The position numbers and the translations under genes were made by a program. 64,000 bases of DNA from Rhynchosporium graminicola. Its lineage: Eukaryota > Ascomycota > Leotiomycetes > Helotiales > Ploettnerulaceae. The stretch covers positions 649,273 to 713,272 of the forward strand of contig FJUW01000003.1 of the NCBI GenBank assembly GCA_900074885.1, read 5' to 3'. The stretch's first letter is position 1; each line of letters starts with the position of its first letter. Below, one piece after another: positions 31,466 to 42,896 of the stretch. The notes under the pieces are model-generated. The model worked only from the letters and a program-made list of their open reading frames with translations, was not told the origin of the DNA and did no database searches.

Positions 31466-34201
31466 TCATCCGATCCAATCAATGCTAGGGCCCGGGCTGT
31501 TTTCACAGTCGTTACATGAGTGTCTTAATTTATCCGGGACACATGGAACATCAATGCTCTTTCTTAATGTACCAGTGATGGTTCCATATATGCCGGTGCA
31601 ATCAGATTGCGGTAACGGCGGACTCTTGGCTTCAACTAAGGTGATACGATCGGTGATACCGCTTCTCAGTCTTGAAAGTCGTGTTAATAATTCAGGAATT
31701 CGCTCTTCTGATGTCTGCCTCTTCATATCTTCTGGCTCAGCTGGGCTAAGTGATACATCACCGACAGAAAGGCGAGGAGGACAAATAGAGGGTGGCCTCC
31801 ACCGGCTAGGAGGTTCGTCATGTTTCCCTTTGTGAGCGTTATCAATCGTCCGCACTCGCTGAACAGGAGGTACTGAGCTTTTCCTTCTCTCGCGTGAATG
31901 CGCTCCAATTGACGACCCCATCGCAACAGTTTGGCCGTTTCGTGCAGTTGCTTTTGGATGAGGTTTTATGACACTCTTCCTTCGACGATCGTCTGTTCGA
32001 GCTTCGGTACTACTTATACTGCTAAAGCCATAATCTGGTCTTAATCCCACCTCAGGTGACTGAGATGGGGAGACATCCACTGACTGAAGGACGGGAGCAT
32101 TGAAGATAGTAGAGCCGGATGGGCCAATTGTAACGTCAACCCCAAGACTATAGAGCGATTTGAAAGCTGGTCCAGGAGCTGCTAACACAGTAGACATGAT
32201 CTCCATGTCTGGAAGCGGCGAAAGCCACTCGCTTGTAGCCTTCCTAGGTACGAGTGGAGGAAATGAGAAAACATCTTGTATTTGTTCATGAGATGCAGAA
32301 TATCTAGGATAAGGTCGAACTCGAGTGGCTGTTCGCTCCTTCGGTGTTGAAGAAACTGTCCTCAGTAGTGGCCGTCTCTTGTCTTTTTGAATTTTAGCTT
32401 GGGGGTCGTGATCGATAGAATCAGAGTCAGAACTTGTAATGGGCATCTTGACATCGCTGGGAGGTAATTTCCACGTCCATTCGCTGATCGACTCCCGTGC
32501 ATTGTTCGGATCGAATGCATCTCCTTTGTCCCTAAGCTTATCTCTGTTCACCTCATCTAAGGGCATTCCCGGTGAGACTTCAGGCTCTGAAGAGGTATAG
32601 TCGGGCTTATCTTTTTCCGGATCAGATGCGGACGAGCCAAAGCTTTGCCTTGAATTCCTCGAGCCATTCCAGATAACTTCGTGCACGCTTCCACCTGTGC
32701 CAGCCTTTTTCAAAGTCTTAGTCAAAGGGTGTTTTGAGCCTCCGACTCGCAGATAATGGGAATCAGCAGGACCCTGGATGTCAGCCTGTTGGGCCCTAAT
32801 TCCACGTACTACCGAGACTTGCTCTGACTGCCCAGCACCAGCGTTGGAGACAAAAGGCCTTCGTGTCTTAGCGGTTTTTAGAGCTGTCGAAGTTGCTTTA
32901 TCGGATGATCTGTTGAGGTTGTGAGACTGGATATTTTGCCTGAGGTTTTCAGCAATCAAGAGGGTAATCGACTCGATATCTTCACTGGTGAGAAGATAAG
33001 CAGATGAAGGTTTCCTATCCTCCATTTGATTCTGGGCAATGAGTGTCTCCGTTCCAGAACCCGTAATTGAGTCACGTTCTTCATCGAAAAGTCCTTTGGT
33101 GATTCCGCTGAAGCCACTAGCACTACTGGCGCGACGAACTGTAATGGATAATGGTGGGATCAAGAGTGTTTCTGTATCTGTATCTATCTTTCGAAAAGTC
33201 AGTCTTTCGCGCACAACACGTACGATGTCATGATCAATAGCACCGCGCGTAAAAGTTGAGCTACGATGACGACCTTGAAGACCTTTCGAAATGAATCTGT
33301 CGGCATAATCTCCATTATCTGACCCTGGCACCAGGAAGCTTTCCGGTAATTGGGAAGGTGAGAACATGGATTGGAGGCTAATTTGATGGGCTCCCACTTC
33401 TACCGAACTCCATCTTCTGATGACAGCTGGACGTAATGGTCCTGGCAGTGATTGAATTATCAAACGACCAAAGGTATCGGTGTTGCCAAAACGAGTACTT
33501 TTGGGAACAAAGTGGCCAGTATGATCTCGACAGAGCTGCTTGTTTCCCAGTGTAGCTGTAGGAGCATTTTGACAGCCAGAAGTCTCCCAATTAAAATCTT
33601 CCTGATACTTATGCCCGGTATTTCGATGATGTCGGCAACCATAGCGTCTCCGACGACGCCGTATCCCTTTGGTTTTCCTGTTATTTGGTATGGTCTCCTC
33701 TATCCTCAATCTCTTCTTCATCATTGTGAGACTATCAGAGCTACGACGACGTGAAATATATGGAGGTTTATCTTCATCGTCTTGGAATAGAGGAGGCGAT
33801 AAGTATTCGCCACTGCTATGACTACATGGGCTGCGTCCAGTTTCCGAGGAATGTAAAGACCCACCAGGCGAGAGTCCTGGACTGAGGGTTGAGGTTGAGC
33901 GATGATCAGAAGAGATTGTGCGATCTTTTCTCGTCAAAGATCCGCCGGCCTTGGAATAGAAATAACCTCCGCGTTCTTGTCTAGGCTGTGCCTCGGATGT
34001 CGGAGGGGTCAGAAGTGATGTAGAACTTCTCGACAGTGCTATAGGACTTGTGGTATTGTTTTCTGATGGTGGGACGGGACCGGATGTATGAGGAATTGAG
34101 GTGAAGTATCCATCTGGGCTCTGTGAAGACTTCTCAGGAGGTGTAGGTGATGCGACTATAGAAGTGATGGTAGGAACTGAGGCGTGCGGGCTGGAAGACA
34201 T
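31466..34201 (-). CDS. Large Ser/Thr/Pro-rich hypothetical protein, 911 residues
   Basis: One open frame from MSSSPHASVP to a TAG at 31466. Composition is dominated by Ser, Thr, Pro and Arg, with many SP/TP and RxxS sites, so it is probably a largely disordered phosphoprotein. Residues about 140-200 include an Arg run (GIRRRRRRYG). A more ordered stretch around 240-420 (FGRLIIQSLPGPLRPAVIRRWSSVEV and ERLTFRKIDTDTETLLIPPL) looks like the conserved core. The frame between about 33640 and 33480 reads oddly, and another minus-strand frame is also open there, so a mis-modelled intron is possible, but no clean GT-AG pair was found. No known domain was recognised and there is no membrane helix. Confidence 0.65.
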   Translation of the reverse strand: MSSSPHASVPTITSIVASPTPPEKSSQSPDGYFTSIPHTSGPVPPSENNTTSPIALSRSSTSLLTPPTSEAQPRQERGGYFYSKAGGSLTRKDRTISSDHRSTSTLSPGLSPGGSLHSSETGRSPCSHSSGEYLSPPLFQDDEDKPPYISRRRSSDSLTMMKKRLRIEETIPNNRKTKGIRRRRRRYGCRHHRNTGHKYQEDFNWETSGCQNAPTATLGNKQLCRDHTGHFVPKSTRFGNTDTFGRLIIQSLPGPLRPAVIRRWSSVEVGAHQISLQSMFSPSQLPESFLVPGSDNGDYADRFISKGLQGRHRSSTFTRGAIDHDIVRVVRERLTFRKIDTDTETLLIPPLSITVRRASSASGFSGITKGLFDEERDSITGSGTETLIAQNQMEDRKPSSAYLLTSEDIESITLLIAENLRQNIQSHNLNRSSDKATSTALKTAKTRRPFVSNAGAGQSEQVSVVRGIRAQQADIQGPADSHYLRVGGSKHPLTKTLKKAGTGGSVHEVIWNGSRNSRQSFGSSASDPEKDKPDYTSSEPEVSPGMPLDEVNRDKLRDKGDAFDPNNARESISEWTWKLPPSDVKMPITSSDSDSIDHDPQAKIQKDKRRPLLRTVSSTPKERTATRVRPYPRYSASHEQIQDVFSFPPLVPRKATSEWLSPLPDMEIMSTVLAAPGPAFKSLYSLGVDVTIGPSGSTIFNAPVLQSVDVSPSQSPEVGLRPDYGFSSISSTEARTDDRRRKSVIKPHPKATARNGQTVAMGSSIGAHSRERRKSSVPPVQRVRTIDNAHKGKHDEPPSRWRPPSICPPRLSVGDVSLSPAEPEDMKRQTSEERIPELLTRLSRLRSGITDRITLVEAKSPPLPQSDCTGIYGTITGTLRKSIDVPCVPDKLRHSCNDCENSPGPSIDWIG

Positions 34202-37200
34202 TTTAGCTAGTGGAGGACGAAGAGGATATGATTGCTAGGTAAAAGTGAATGGATGAAGGCATGAAAACATCCGAGACAAGCATAGCTGAAGGGTTAAGAA
34301 TGCAGGGTAGAATTATGAGTAGAAATTGTGCTAGACGGAAAGGAAATTTAGCACTTTGGCCAAAATAGGAGGCCACTGACCCGCGCCTGCCCGATCCTTC
34401 CACCTTCTCCTTGAAGCAGCCAAACAAACCAGGAAGGATCGATTCTCCCCACCATCATTGTTTTAGCTACCTACCCTACTTAATATGTCTAGCAAATCTT
34501 CGTATATCTTTGCGTACCGACTTCAAATTTACAAAATTGTAATGGCAAATTCGGCCGTGCTAAACGCCTCGCTTAAAATAGGGGTCCGTTTCGGCTATTC
34601 AACTCGATAAACACAAGAGCAAGGGAGACAATAATATGACCATGGATAGGTATTTGTAAATCTCCAGGCAAGAAATAACGAGATTCGTAAGAGTGAGCAA
34701 TACAGGTGTATTGCCGAAACCAATATCTCATTGACGATTATTTATCACATATGGCCAGCTGTGTTATATTTGAAACGACATTGAAAATGCACAGACTATT
34801 AGGCCGCCAGGAAACCCAAAGGTGCTTTAATAGCATCGTAGAGCATATATTATGATCATCTACGTTATCATTTATGTCATGTTGTTGCGAACTAGAACAG
34901 GCTGTATAGCTGATCAACAGGATCGAGTAGAGGCAAGTGCTCTTCGTCAGATTGTGATTCATGGCCAGACAATTGGAGATTCGTTGCTCTTAGCAACAGT
35001 ATGAGGCCAAATTTTGACTCGATAGTTGTTATTGGTTCTTCTATCAAAATTTAGAAAGTTAAGTTCCAGCTCCTGGAGGCTAGAGATATCAAACATCACT
35101 CCGCCACCTCAGCGCCAATTCCTTTAGGAAAGTAAGCAAAGGTATATTTCCTGTCTAACTGCGAGGGGATATTCTCTTTGCGGCAGGTAGGTAATTCTCT
35201 GCTCTATGCTGTTACTGCCACTACGGTTATCGTGGTAAGAACATGGAGAAATACGGGCGAACGTGTATCCTGGGGCGAACATGACATTTGGCCATGCTTC
35301 TTTCTTCACTTTTGGGCCAACATCCTCACAGTCATGCCCTTATGCACGTGGATCGTGGCAGAAGCCTTGTCAATTCATTGCCTACTAATCTGAGTATCAA
35401 TCTCGTCTATACGCATGCAATCTTCGCCATTTGGAATCCATCTAGATTTGGTGTCAGTGTTCCGCAAACAGGATTGTAGGTTGTTCGTCCCATACCTATC
35501 TCCGGACTCGGAGTTAAAAGTATTCGTCCGATTCTTTTTCATTTACTGCGGACTGCGGATCACGGAATTCAGTCGAAAGAAGCTCCTCCTTTAAATATTT
35601 ATTGCGTTTATCGCACTCTACACCGCTTAAACTTCTGCATACGATCCTCCCATCGCTCGGACATCAGCAAGCGGTGGGTCATCTCTCTTCTTACCGAAAG
35701 TAAGTGACGGGCCCAGAAAATTCATCGACCGAATTGATTTCTTAAAGTCTTTGTGCTCCTCATAAATTTGGGGAAATCACTAACATCACTGATGCCTTCG
35801 CGTTTCGCTCTTCTTTGAGCTATGACACTGCCCCAAAATCCAGACGATACTTTACCAAAAAGAGGATTATCCGCTGTGTGCGAATTTTGAAAAGTTCTTT
35901 CTACTTTTCCGAGTTAGAGATTCAATTGATCGCAGGATATCTACTCAAGTAGACCCGCTTGCATCGTCTCCGAAGCAAAGAAGTACGATTATTGATATAA
36001 AGTCAGGAAACTATCATAGGACGACTCTACTTGCACGAAATCTTGAAGCTGCAAAATCACCAAGGGATTTCAATCTGAAAATTTAGATTTTGGCTCTCAA
36101 TTGACGCGAAGTATCCATGGGAATTTTGACACGATCGTGATATACAAAGGAATCAGAACAGGCCTCGTCCGTCGTGAAATTGACCATCTCGATAGCAGTA
36201 AGTCACCGAGATTGGAGAGGTCTCACTAAATAACGTTCTCAAGTTACAAAGCTGCCATAAGACTTGGCCCACCAACATTGATATAGGGAAGCAGAAAGTC
36301 GAACAACAATCCCGATGAGAAAGATTTGGTCACAAGTAGTCTAGGTCACAAAAGCCGCAATCACTTTTTCTGAGACCTCAACGATCCGTTTTGAGATCTA
36401 GGTAGTAGATCACCAAAAAAAAGCCGATAAAGACAACGATGTGCGATGTGCAACAAATGTCATTGAAGATATTTTAGCGGCAGAGGATTACTGAGATTCA
36501 GACCAAAGATAAACTGCAGATTCTTCCGCCTAAAAGAACCAGTGATTCAGTTGCTCACATGGTGATATTTCATTATCTGAGACAGTAAAACTATCTGTAT
36601 ATATAGCCCGCCCCTGACGGAGTAAGTCAGCTGCGAAAGCAACTTTTTTTTAGTATACAACGTTCTACAATTAGAGAAGTGAAAGAAAAGCCTATTGTGA
36701 AGAGGTCAAAAGGGTCTTTAGCGCATTTTAGCAGGCCTTCCAAAAACTCTAGATCATAAGTAATTGTTCGTATCAGTAGTTTTAGCGTTTGAGACCCAGA
36801 AGTTGTCTTCAGTTGAATATCTTGATCGACTTAGTTCATGTACAAGGTACAAGGCTCCAGCTTCCAGAAAATCTATTTCCGTGAGAGGATGTTAGCGATT
36901 GAGACTTCCTCACATGGTCGCCTTCTGGAGATCCAGATCGGCAAAATAGGTCAACACGAAGCACGGCGTAAGATATGTGATGTGCGATATGTGAACAGAC
37001 GTCGCTAAGTCTTCCGACAATTTCGTAACTTTCTTTTATCACTAAGAAAGGATTCCTGTGAGCTATGATGACATTTCTGCCCTGGATGGCAAATAGTAGA
37101 TAGATATTCGCGAATCCGTGCGAGGTTAGCGAAATTAGTCTTAGGCGAACGTCATAAACTCAACTTCTTACGTTCAGGTAGATAATCGCTGCTGTGAAGT

Positions 37201-38285
37201 CGTTAAAAAATATAGGAAACCATGGACTATTATTTTCAGCCTGCCGAAGATGGATTTGTCCAGCTCCAATGTACATACAGCCAGGCGAATACACTATTGG
37301 GTTTTGAGTCTTGACGACCTTCTCAAGCTCTGAGTAGTGATAGAGCTGAGAGGAAAGCAGAGGCCCAAAGTCATTACTGCTTCCATGTAAACCGACCCAC
37401 TATATGACAGTAATGGCAGGTTGATTATTTGCTCTTTAAAGATTCGCGTTGACTAAGCTCCTGCAGTTCCAGTAGGTCATCCTCTCCCAGCTGTAGAATA
37501 TCGGGTACTAGTAAATAGATTCATGTAAAATCTGTCATCCCGGACTTTCGCTCCTGAAGTCCCAGGACTGGTATCCAGGAAAATCTTAGGAGCGACTCTA
37601 TTAAATCATACCAGTCAGTACTACGCATAGCAGCCATATCTGTAAGTAATCTCGTTCGCACGCTGTAGTCGTAACTCGACCTTCCTCGAGTATGAACGAT
37701 GAGGCTTTATGAGATCTAGATATGGATCACGTCACTAATATCGCCTTTGAATTTTACCACCGTCAGGAAAGATTAGCAAGCCGTATTGACCCCGAGGTTG
37801 AGGCTGGGCCATTTATTCTTAGGTGAATTTATAGCCTACTCATCTACTCAAAGTTAACAAATGTTTTTGTAACTGTAATATATCGAGGCTCTAAATAATC
37901 CGTGCCCGAAAAACTGTGTTAGAGCCCTATAGCTTAATATCTTGTCTTGATTACTTCAGTAAAGTCAGTAAAGCAATAAATGACTATTATATACGACCTC
38001 AGGTAATGTCCTGCTCTTTTTTTTTGTGAATTTAGCACTGAATTTAGCGCTGATTCTGGCTGTGTCTTGCCAGCCAACGACGAGTTCCACTAGTTTTGAA
38101 AGCACATTACGGGCGAATACATCCATCTTCATTATCACTCCTGCCTTGGTACTCCGAGCCACTTGATGGGAAATCTTGAATAGGTCATGCCGATCCATGG
38201 CTCGGTGGTGTCCGAGCCTGGAATCTGCTCGATTTTCCATGATTGCCTCAAAACATAACATAACATAAACTATGAGTAGCAGACG

Positions 38286-38730
38286 GTCTGGAGATCTAGA
38301 TCTGGATTTGTGCAATGCACAACAAAAATTATATTAGATGTTCAAGTAAGAATATCGGAAGCGTGAGAATCGACGTTAGGATCCACGCAGTCATAGCCGG
38401 ACCGCCTCCTGTAAGCTCGAGGGCTTGCTTGTAAGCGAGTCCCCCGAGATTACCAAGTTAACAGGAAGGGAACTGGCTATTGGATCGGCGAACTGTACGA
38501 CGTGCAACAAGAACCATTCAAGATATCCAAGTAGAAATGTCAGAAGCTTGATCAAGCGTTCAGATCTAAGGATTAGATCCGCGAGAATGCGACATACAAC
38601 AAAAACCATTTAAGATATTCAGGTAGAATAACAAATGTGCGAAAATCCAACGTTCTGGAGATCTGAAACCGCGAAACTGCGACGTGCAACAAACATTATT
38701 CGACATATTCTGGCGAGCTGAATGAATACG
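38286..38730. repeat. Worn tandem repeat array, period about 91 bp
   Basis: The landmark string (C)GACGTGCAACAA or a variant occurs at about 38499, 38590 and 38680, spaced 91 and 90 bp. A further copy at about 38317 is two periods upstream. Each is followed by CATT-AAGATAT and GTAGAA-like strings and an AGATC block. The unit expected near 38408 is hardly recognisable. Differences among copies are largely C/T and G/A changes. Confidence 0.7.
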
Positions 38731-40115
38731 AACAAGGTGAGGAAAAATTATCTGGGGTGAAGCAGACTTACTGAATGAGTATGGGGAGACCAGTGAAGTT
38801 ATTTCTATGACATTTTAGTTTTAGTTCAGTCAAAAAATCTATGGCATTTGAGCAATGTTCGGGTTCAAATAAATGATATCACGTACAGGCATATGATACT
38901 ACAAAATTTGTCCTTGGCGGATGAGAACTAGCCAGGTGATTAAATTCCTCCCGCAACTCGATGCTGAAGTCATAAAGAATGATTACAATATTACTAGAAG
39001 GGGGAGGGGGGGGTGTGGCAGAATAATGCGAGCCGTGTATTGCCTACAATATTTTGCTAAGCCTGAAACTAAACTCGAGATCTTAATTTTCGGCAAGATT
39101 TCTGAGACGTAAGCAGCTAGGGTTAGATTTCACAGGTATTATATTAATTTCGAGTCATAATTTCTCATTAGCAGAGGAACTCCTCCCAGATTAAAAAGAT
39201 CTCAGACCCTGCAGAAGCTTAGAGAACTCTCCGCTGCCCATCGTGAGTAACCTTATTGACCGTGGTCAAGGAATTTGCGATCCTTACCCTTGGCCCCATT
39301 GATGCTTCCCACTGCCTATGATGGGCAGAGTTATTGTTTCGCGAAATTCAATGAACTAGTAGGGTTAATCTTCTAGAATCTCTCCGGGAGATTTCAATAG
39401 CTTATTGTGTCAGAGACCCAGAACGAGTTTATGACTGGAATTTCACTTGACTAGAAGTAGTGCAGGGCTTTTACGGCTACGAGTAATTTCTAGCTGTCAC
39501 TTCACCCGCGACGATGTGATCCAGCCTCGGGTACCCTAGGGGCTCGGAAGTATTATTTTCCCATCAATTGTACACGCAAGACATGTTGACGAACTTGTAT
39601 CTGACGTTTCCTGTAGAAGTATAGAAAGTGATTGAGGAGATGTAGAAACTCTTCTATAATACTCCAAGTTGACATTCCTCCACTGATATCTGATATCGCT
39701 CGTCAATCACACTCCCTGTACATAGTATAGTGAATATACATTTGGAAAACATAACATCGTATATAAAAAAAACGGATAAGTAATTGCATCAACAAGAACG
39801 GTAAAACAGAGAACGGTAATCGTCGTTTGCCTTATTATTCTTGAAAGTTTAAGCGACCTGCCTCAAAAAGGATCTTGCAACCGACGAGTCGTAAAAATGA
39901 CTGCAGAACAAAAAATGGCCGGCCAGGAGAGTGCTAGACAAGAGCCATATAACAACAAGGGTTGTAAAAGAAATAAAGGAAAACTACGTATATGTATGTA
40001 TCATCTAGCAATCTTTAGACTCTTGCGTAGGAACATGACCCGTCAAGTGGAAGTGACTTCTCAAATAACTTGGTCAAAAACAAAATATTCGATAAAAAGA
40101 AAGAGGATTTTACTG

Positions 40116-40262
40116 TGGACACTGTGGGAATTGAACCCACGACCTTTCCTAGGATCGACTTCGCTTGATAACAAGCTTGTGCGAAAGGAAAATCACTATC
40201 ACTGTTAGAAGTTGCTGGAGAGCACGATTCCGATGAACTTACTACCCCTAGACCAAGCGCCC
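40116..40262 (-). tRNA. tRNA-like element, possibly intron-containing or decayed (tRNA-Pro-like 5' half)
   Basis: Read on the minus strand, it starts GGGCGCT and ends AGTGTCC plus a discriminator A. These pair over 7 bp with two G-U wobbles. The A box TGGTCTAGGGG and B box GGTTCAATTCC are perfect pol III promoter matches, and the T arm (GTGGG/CCCAC) is intact. The 5' half resembles fungal tRNA-Pro, with a possible CGG anticodon after TTCAT. The element is 147 nt, about 72 nt too long for a plain tRNA, and the D stem is poor. A second possible anticodon stem TTCCT/AGGAA (loop TTCGCA, anticodon CGC) exists further 3'. It is either a tRNA with a long intron or a tRNA-derived relic in the worn repeat block. 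Confidence 0.4.
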
Positions 40263-41114
40263 GAATCACCTCTGATGACTGACAACACACGCTTATTCAA
40301 TGATATATAAGATATAAATTTCTCAGTAGTGCTAAGCGACGCCCTGGCGTCGGATCAGACCAATCAAGAATGTATATTCTGGAAAACGGTACTTGGTCCT
40401 GTTTTTAGTCCGGCTAGTGGAGAGAGGGCAAGAACATCAAAATAATTGGCAGGCAAGAAACACCCTTTTGTAAGACTAAGTGATATGCAAAACGAGCAGT
40501 AGCCTTCCAATAATGCTATAATGTAAAAGAGACGTAGAATTGACATTCAGCTTTATTAGTTATCGAATTCTCGATTGGATCAGATGTTATATGCTAGAAA
40601 TGTTTTCTAATAGATAAGCACCCTGAAATATGCCTAAAAGGAAACCTTCGAAATCCGAAACGCTATGTACGATAAACTACTTGATTTAAAGGACCTGCAC
40701 GAGTGAGACGAGTATACTATATATGAGTTCCTTTATCCGTAGAGGCTACGTTAGAGATTTATCATTAAGAGACTTTAATCCTCCGTCACAGATGCCTGGA
40801 CAAATGACTTTAGGGGCTACCTACAGGTCGTGCAGAGAGCCTCAATTTTCGGTAGATTCAGGGTGTTCTGGCAGTTGGGATACGGACAGTACCTCTAGGT
40901 ACCTATAGCTATAGGTTGCTAAGTTCGAAAGAAACCATATCGGGACAAAGCTGTTGGATGTCCTCCTGCAGTCCGTCGTGTAGGGTGGGTGGGTAGCTGC
41001 CTTGAAGCTACCGTGTGCTGCCTCAGGCTTTAGCCTAGCACCCGAAGTTCTTTCAAGAAATTTCGCAAATTCACTCTTTCGATAAAGAGCAAATGCACTA
41101 CACGTTAATGTAAT

Positions 41115-42896
41115 ATGGAGGAGCCAGAGTACACCCGTCTGCACATCACGCCCTTCACTGCCGGGCTCCTGAAAACCATCCTCCCTCCTTCAATCCTTCC
41201 GAACGCCCGCAACATTTCCTACCATAGCATTCTCACCTTCCCCGAGAGAGACTACGGCTACGTCGAACTCCCCAGCATGGACGCGGAGAAGATCAGGAAG
41301 AAGCTCAACGGCACAACGCTCAAAGGCACGAAAGTACGCGTAGAGACTGCGCGGCCACTGAAGGAGGCTGTGATTGAGAAATCTACCGATGAGGAACCAG
41401 AACGGCCTAAGAGGGTAAGGAAACCCAAGCGCAAACGTGACGAATTACCAGGGGTGGATATTGGGGAGAGGCAGGTCAAGAGAGGTTGGACTACGCCGGC
41501 GAAGGATGCAAAACAAGATCAGCCAGTTATCAAATCCAAATATACTACAGGTCCGGAATGTCTATTCAAAACGAATCTGCCACCGAATGTTGCCTCTAAA
41601 GGCAAAATTGCCGAGAAGCTTGCTGAGCCTAAGCCAGAAAAGAAAAAGAGGAAACCTGGGAAAGAGGCTGTTGTTCACGAATTCGCGAAGACTACGAAAT
41701 ATGCGACTTTCTTAAGAGGCAGTGGAGTGTCGAATAATACGAGGATAGTGGTAGAGTTTGTGGAAGGGAAAGGGTGGGTCGACGAGGAGGGAAATGTAAT
41801 GGAGGAGGCCAGGAAGTCGCCACAGATCATAAAAGCGCGTACAGAAGAAAGCTCGGAAACCGAAAAGCATGATACAGCAGATCCTATGGAGGTGGATGTA
41901 GTACATCCAGCCAGCGAGAAGGAAGGAGATTCTTCCTTATCTAATTTATCCAGGGAATATTCCAAGAGTGATTCAGATTCAGATCTCGATGTCGCAGAAG
42001 AGACAGAGCAGCAGCCGAGAGCTGAACAAGATGCACAATGTAGTTCTAGCGAATCTAGCTCTAGCTCTGATAGCGAGGAGGATCGATTGGAAGAAACCAC
42101 TTCAAGTGAGGATAATTCCGAACTTGACTCCCTGCTCAACGTACAATCGAGCCCGAGCCCTTTTGCAATCCAAGAGTATGCGGCCCAGGATAGCAGCTCG
42201 AGCGACGATTCTTCTGACGAATCCATAGTCCAAGCACAGGCGCCTAATGAAAGTTCTTCAAGCTCAGAATCGTCTGATGAATCAGATTCCTCGGACGATT
42301 CTGATGCAGATTCCGAAGTCGAAGAACCCCAGTCTTCTGTCACAATCAAATCGCAGGGATCAAGTGGCCCATCTCTGAGCATCAAAATTCCAGGTTCTGT
42401 CACATCAACACCTATCACCTCCTTGGTTCACCCTCTGGAGGCATTATATAAACGCCCAAAATCTGGATCCCTGGACCCGCCAAAGGCAGTCGAGTCATCA
42501 TTCAGCTTTTTTGGGGCAGATGAAGACCAAGAGGAATTCCAAGAAGAGGATCATCACCAAGTGCCACTTACACCATACACACAAAAGGACTTTGAGTACA
42601 GAGGCCTTCGAAGTGCGGCTCCAACACCAGATACAGCTCACCCGAACAAGAGGTTCCTCTGGCCTAGCGAGAAAGACGAAGAAGAGGACGATGAGGAAGA
42701 AGCGCTCAGCTCACCGATTCGAAATGGCAAAAAAGCGGAAGGCACGCAAAAGGCAACAGAGCCAGAAACTGATTTCCAGAAATGGTTTTATGAGAATAGA
42801 GGGGATGTGAGGCGAGCTTGGACTGGAAGGAAGAAGGCTGCTGCGAAGGAGAAACGCCAAAGAGAGAATAGGAAAAGAGACCATCGTGCTATTTGA
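41115..42896 (+). CDS. Nucleolar RRM protein, NOL8-like
   Basis: A single exon of 593 residues. The N-terminus (about 1-85) reads like an RNA-recognition motif (YTRLHITPFTAGLLKTILPP, YGYVELPSMDAEKIRKKLNG, KVRVETARP). It is followed by strongly basic Lys/Arg patches (PKRVRKPKRKRDE, KKKRKPGKE) suited to nucleolar import, and then by about 170 residues of Ser/Asp/Glu runs. The C-terminal part carries FSFFGADEDQEEF and a basic tail starting FQKWFYENRGDVRRAW. An FFxF-like motif after an acidic middle and a basic end are features of NOL8-type ribosome biogenesis factors. The family assignment is from layout and short motifs only. The acid/Ser region creates a 247-codon antisense frame, which is an artefact. 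Confidence 0.75.
   Translation: MEEPEYTRLHITPFTAGLLKTILPPSILPNARNISYHSILTFPERDYGYVELPSMDAEKIRKKLNGTTLKGTKVRVETARPLKEAVIEKSTDEEPERPKRVRKPKRKRDELPGVDIGERQVKRGWTTPAKDAKQDQPVIKSKYTTGPECLFKTNLPPNVASKGKIAEKLAEPKPEKKKRKPGKEAVVHEFAKTTKYATFLRGSGVSNNTRIVVEFVEGKGWVDEEGNVMEEARKSPQIIKARTEESSETEKHDTADPMEVDVVHPASEKEGDSSLSNLSREYSKSDSDSDLDVAEETEQQPRAEQDAQCSSSESSSSSDSEEDRLEETTSSEDNSELDSLLNVQSSPSPFAIQEYAAQDSSSSDDSSDESIVQAQAPNESSSSSESSDESDSSDDSDADSEVEEPQSSVTIKSQGSSGPSLSIKIPGSVTSTPITSLVHPLEALYKRPKSGSLDPPKAVESSFSFFGADEDQEEFQEEDHHQVPLTPYTQKDFEYRGLRSAAPTPDTAHPNKRFLWPSEKDEEEDDEEEALSSPIRNGKKAEGTQKATEPETDFQKWFYENRGDVRRAWTGRKKAAAKEKRQRENRKRDHRAI

Larger units (their letters stand above)
34202..41114. other. Gene-poor AT-rich degenerate block, likely RIP-worn repeats
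   Basis: Nearly 7 kb without a supported protein gene. From about 35.5 to 40.7 kb the sequence is strikingly AT-rich, stop codons are dense in all frames, and TA-rich short strings recur. This is the picture left by repeat-induced point mutation of transposons in ascomycetes. Pieces of one repeat family (GATCTAGATC ... GTGCAACAAA ... AAGATATT) recur at about 36390-36480, 36920-37000 and 38286-38730. No transposase or reverse transcriptase could be read. The first kilobase (34.2-35.4 kb) is more ordinary and includes the upstream region of the serine-rich gene. Confidence 0.6.

Noticed and set aside
38286..38730. CRISPR-like array
   Set aside because: The roughly 91-bp units are continuous diverged tandem repeats without spacers, in a eukaryotic genome.
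41675..42418. 247-codon antisense frame rich in Ser and Glu
   Set aside because: It mirrors the Ser/Asp/Glu runs of the nucleolar protein gene on the other strand.
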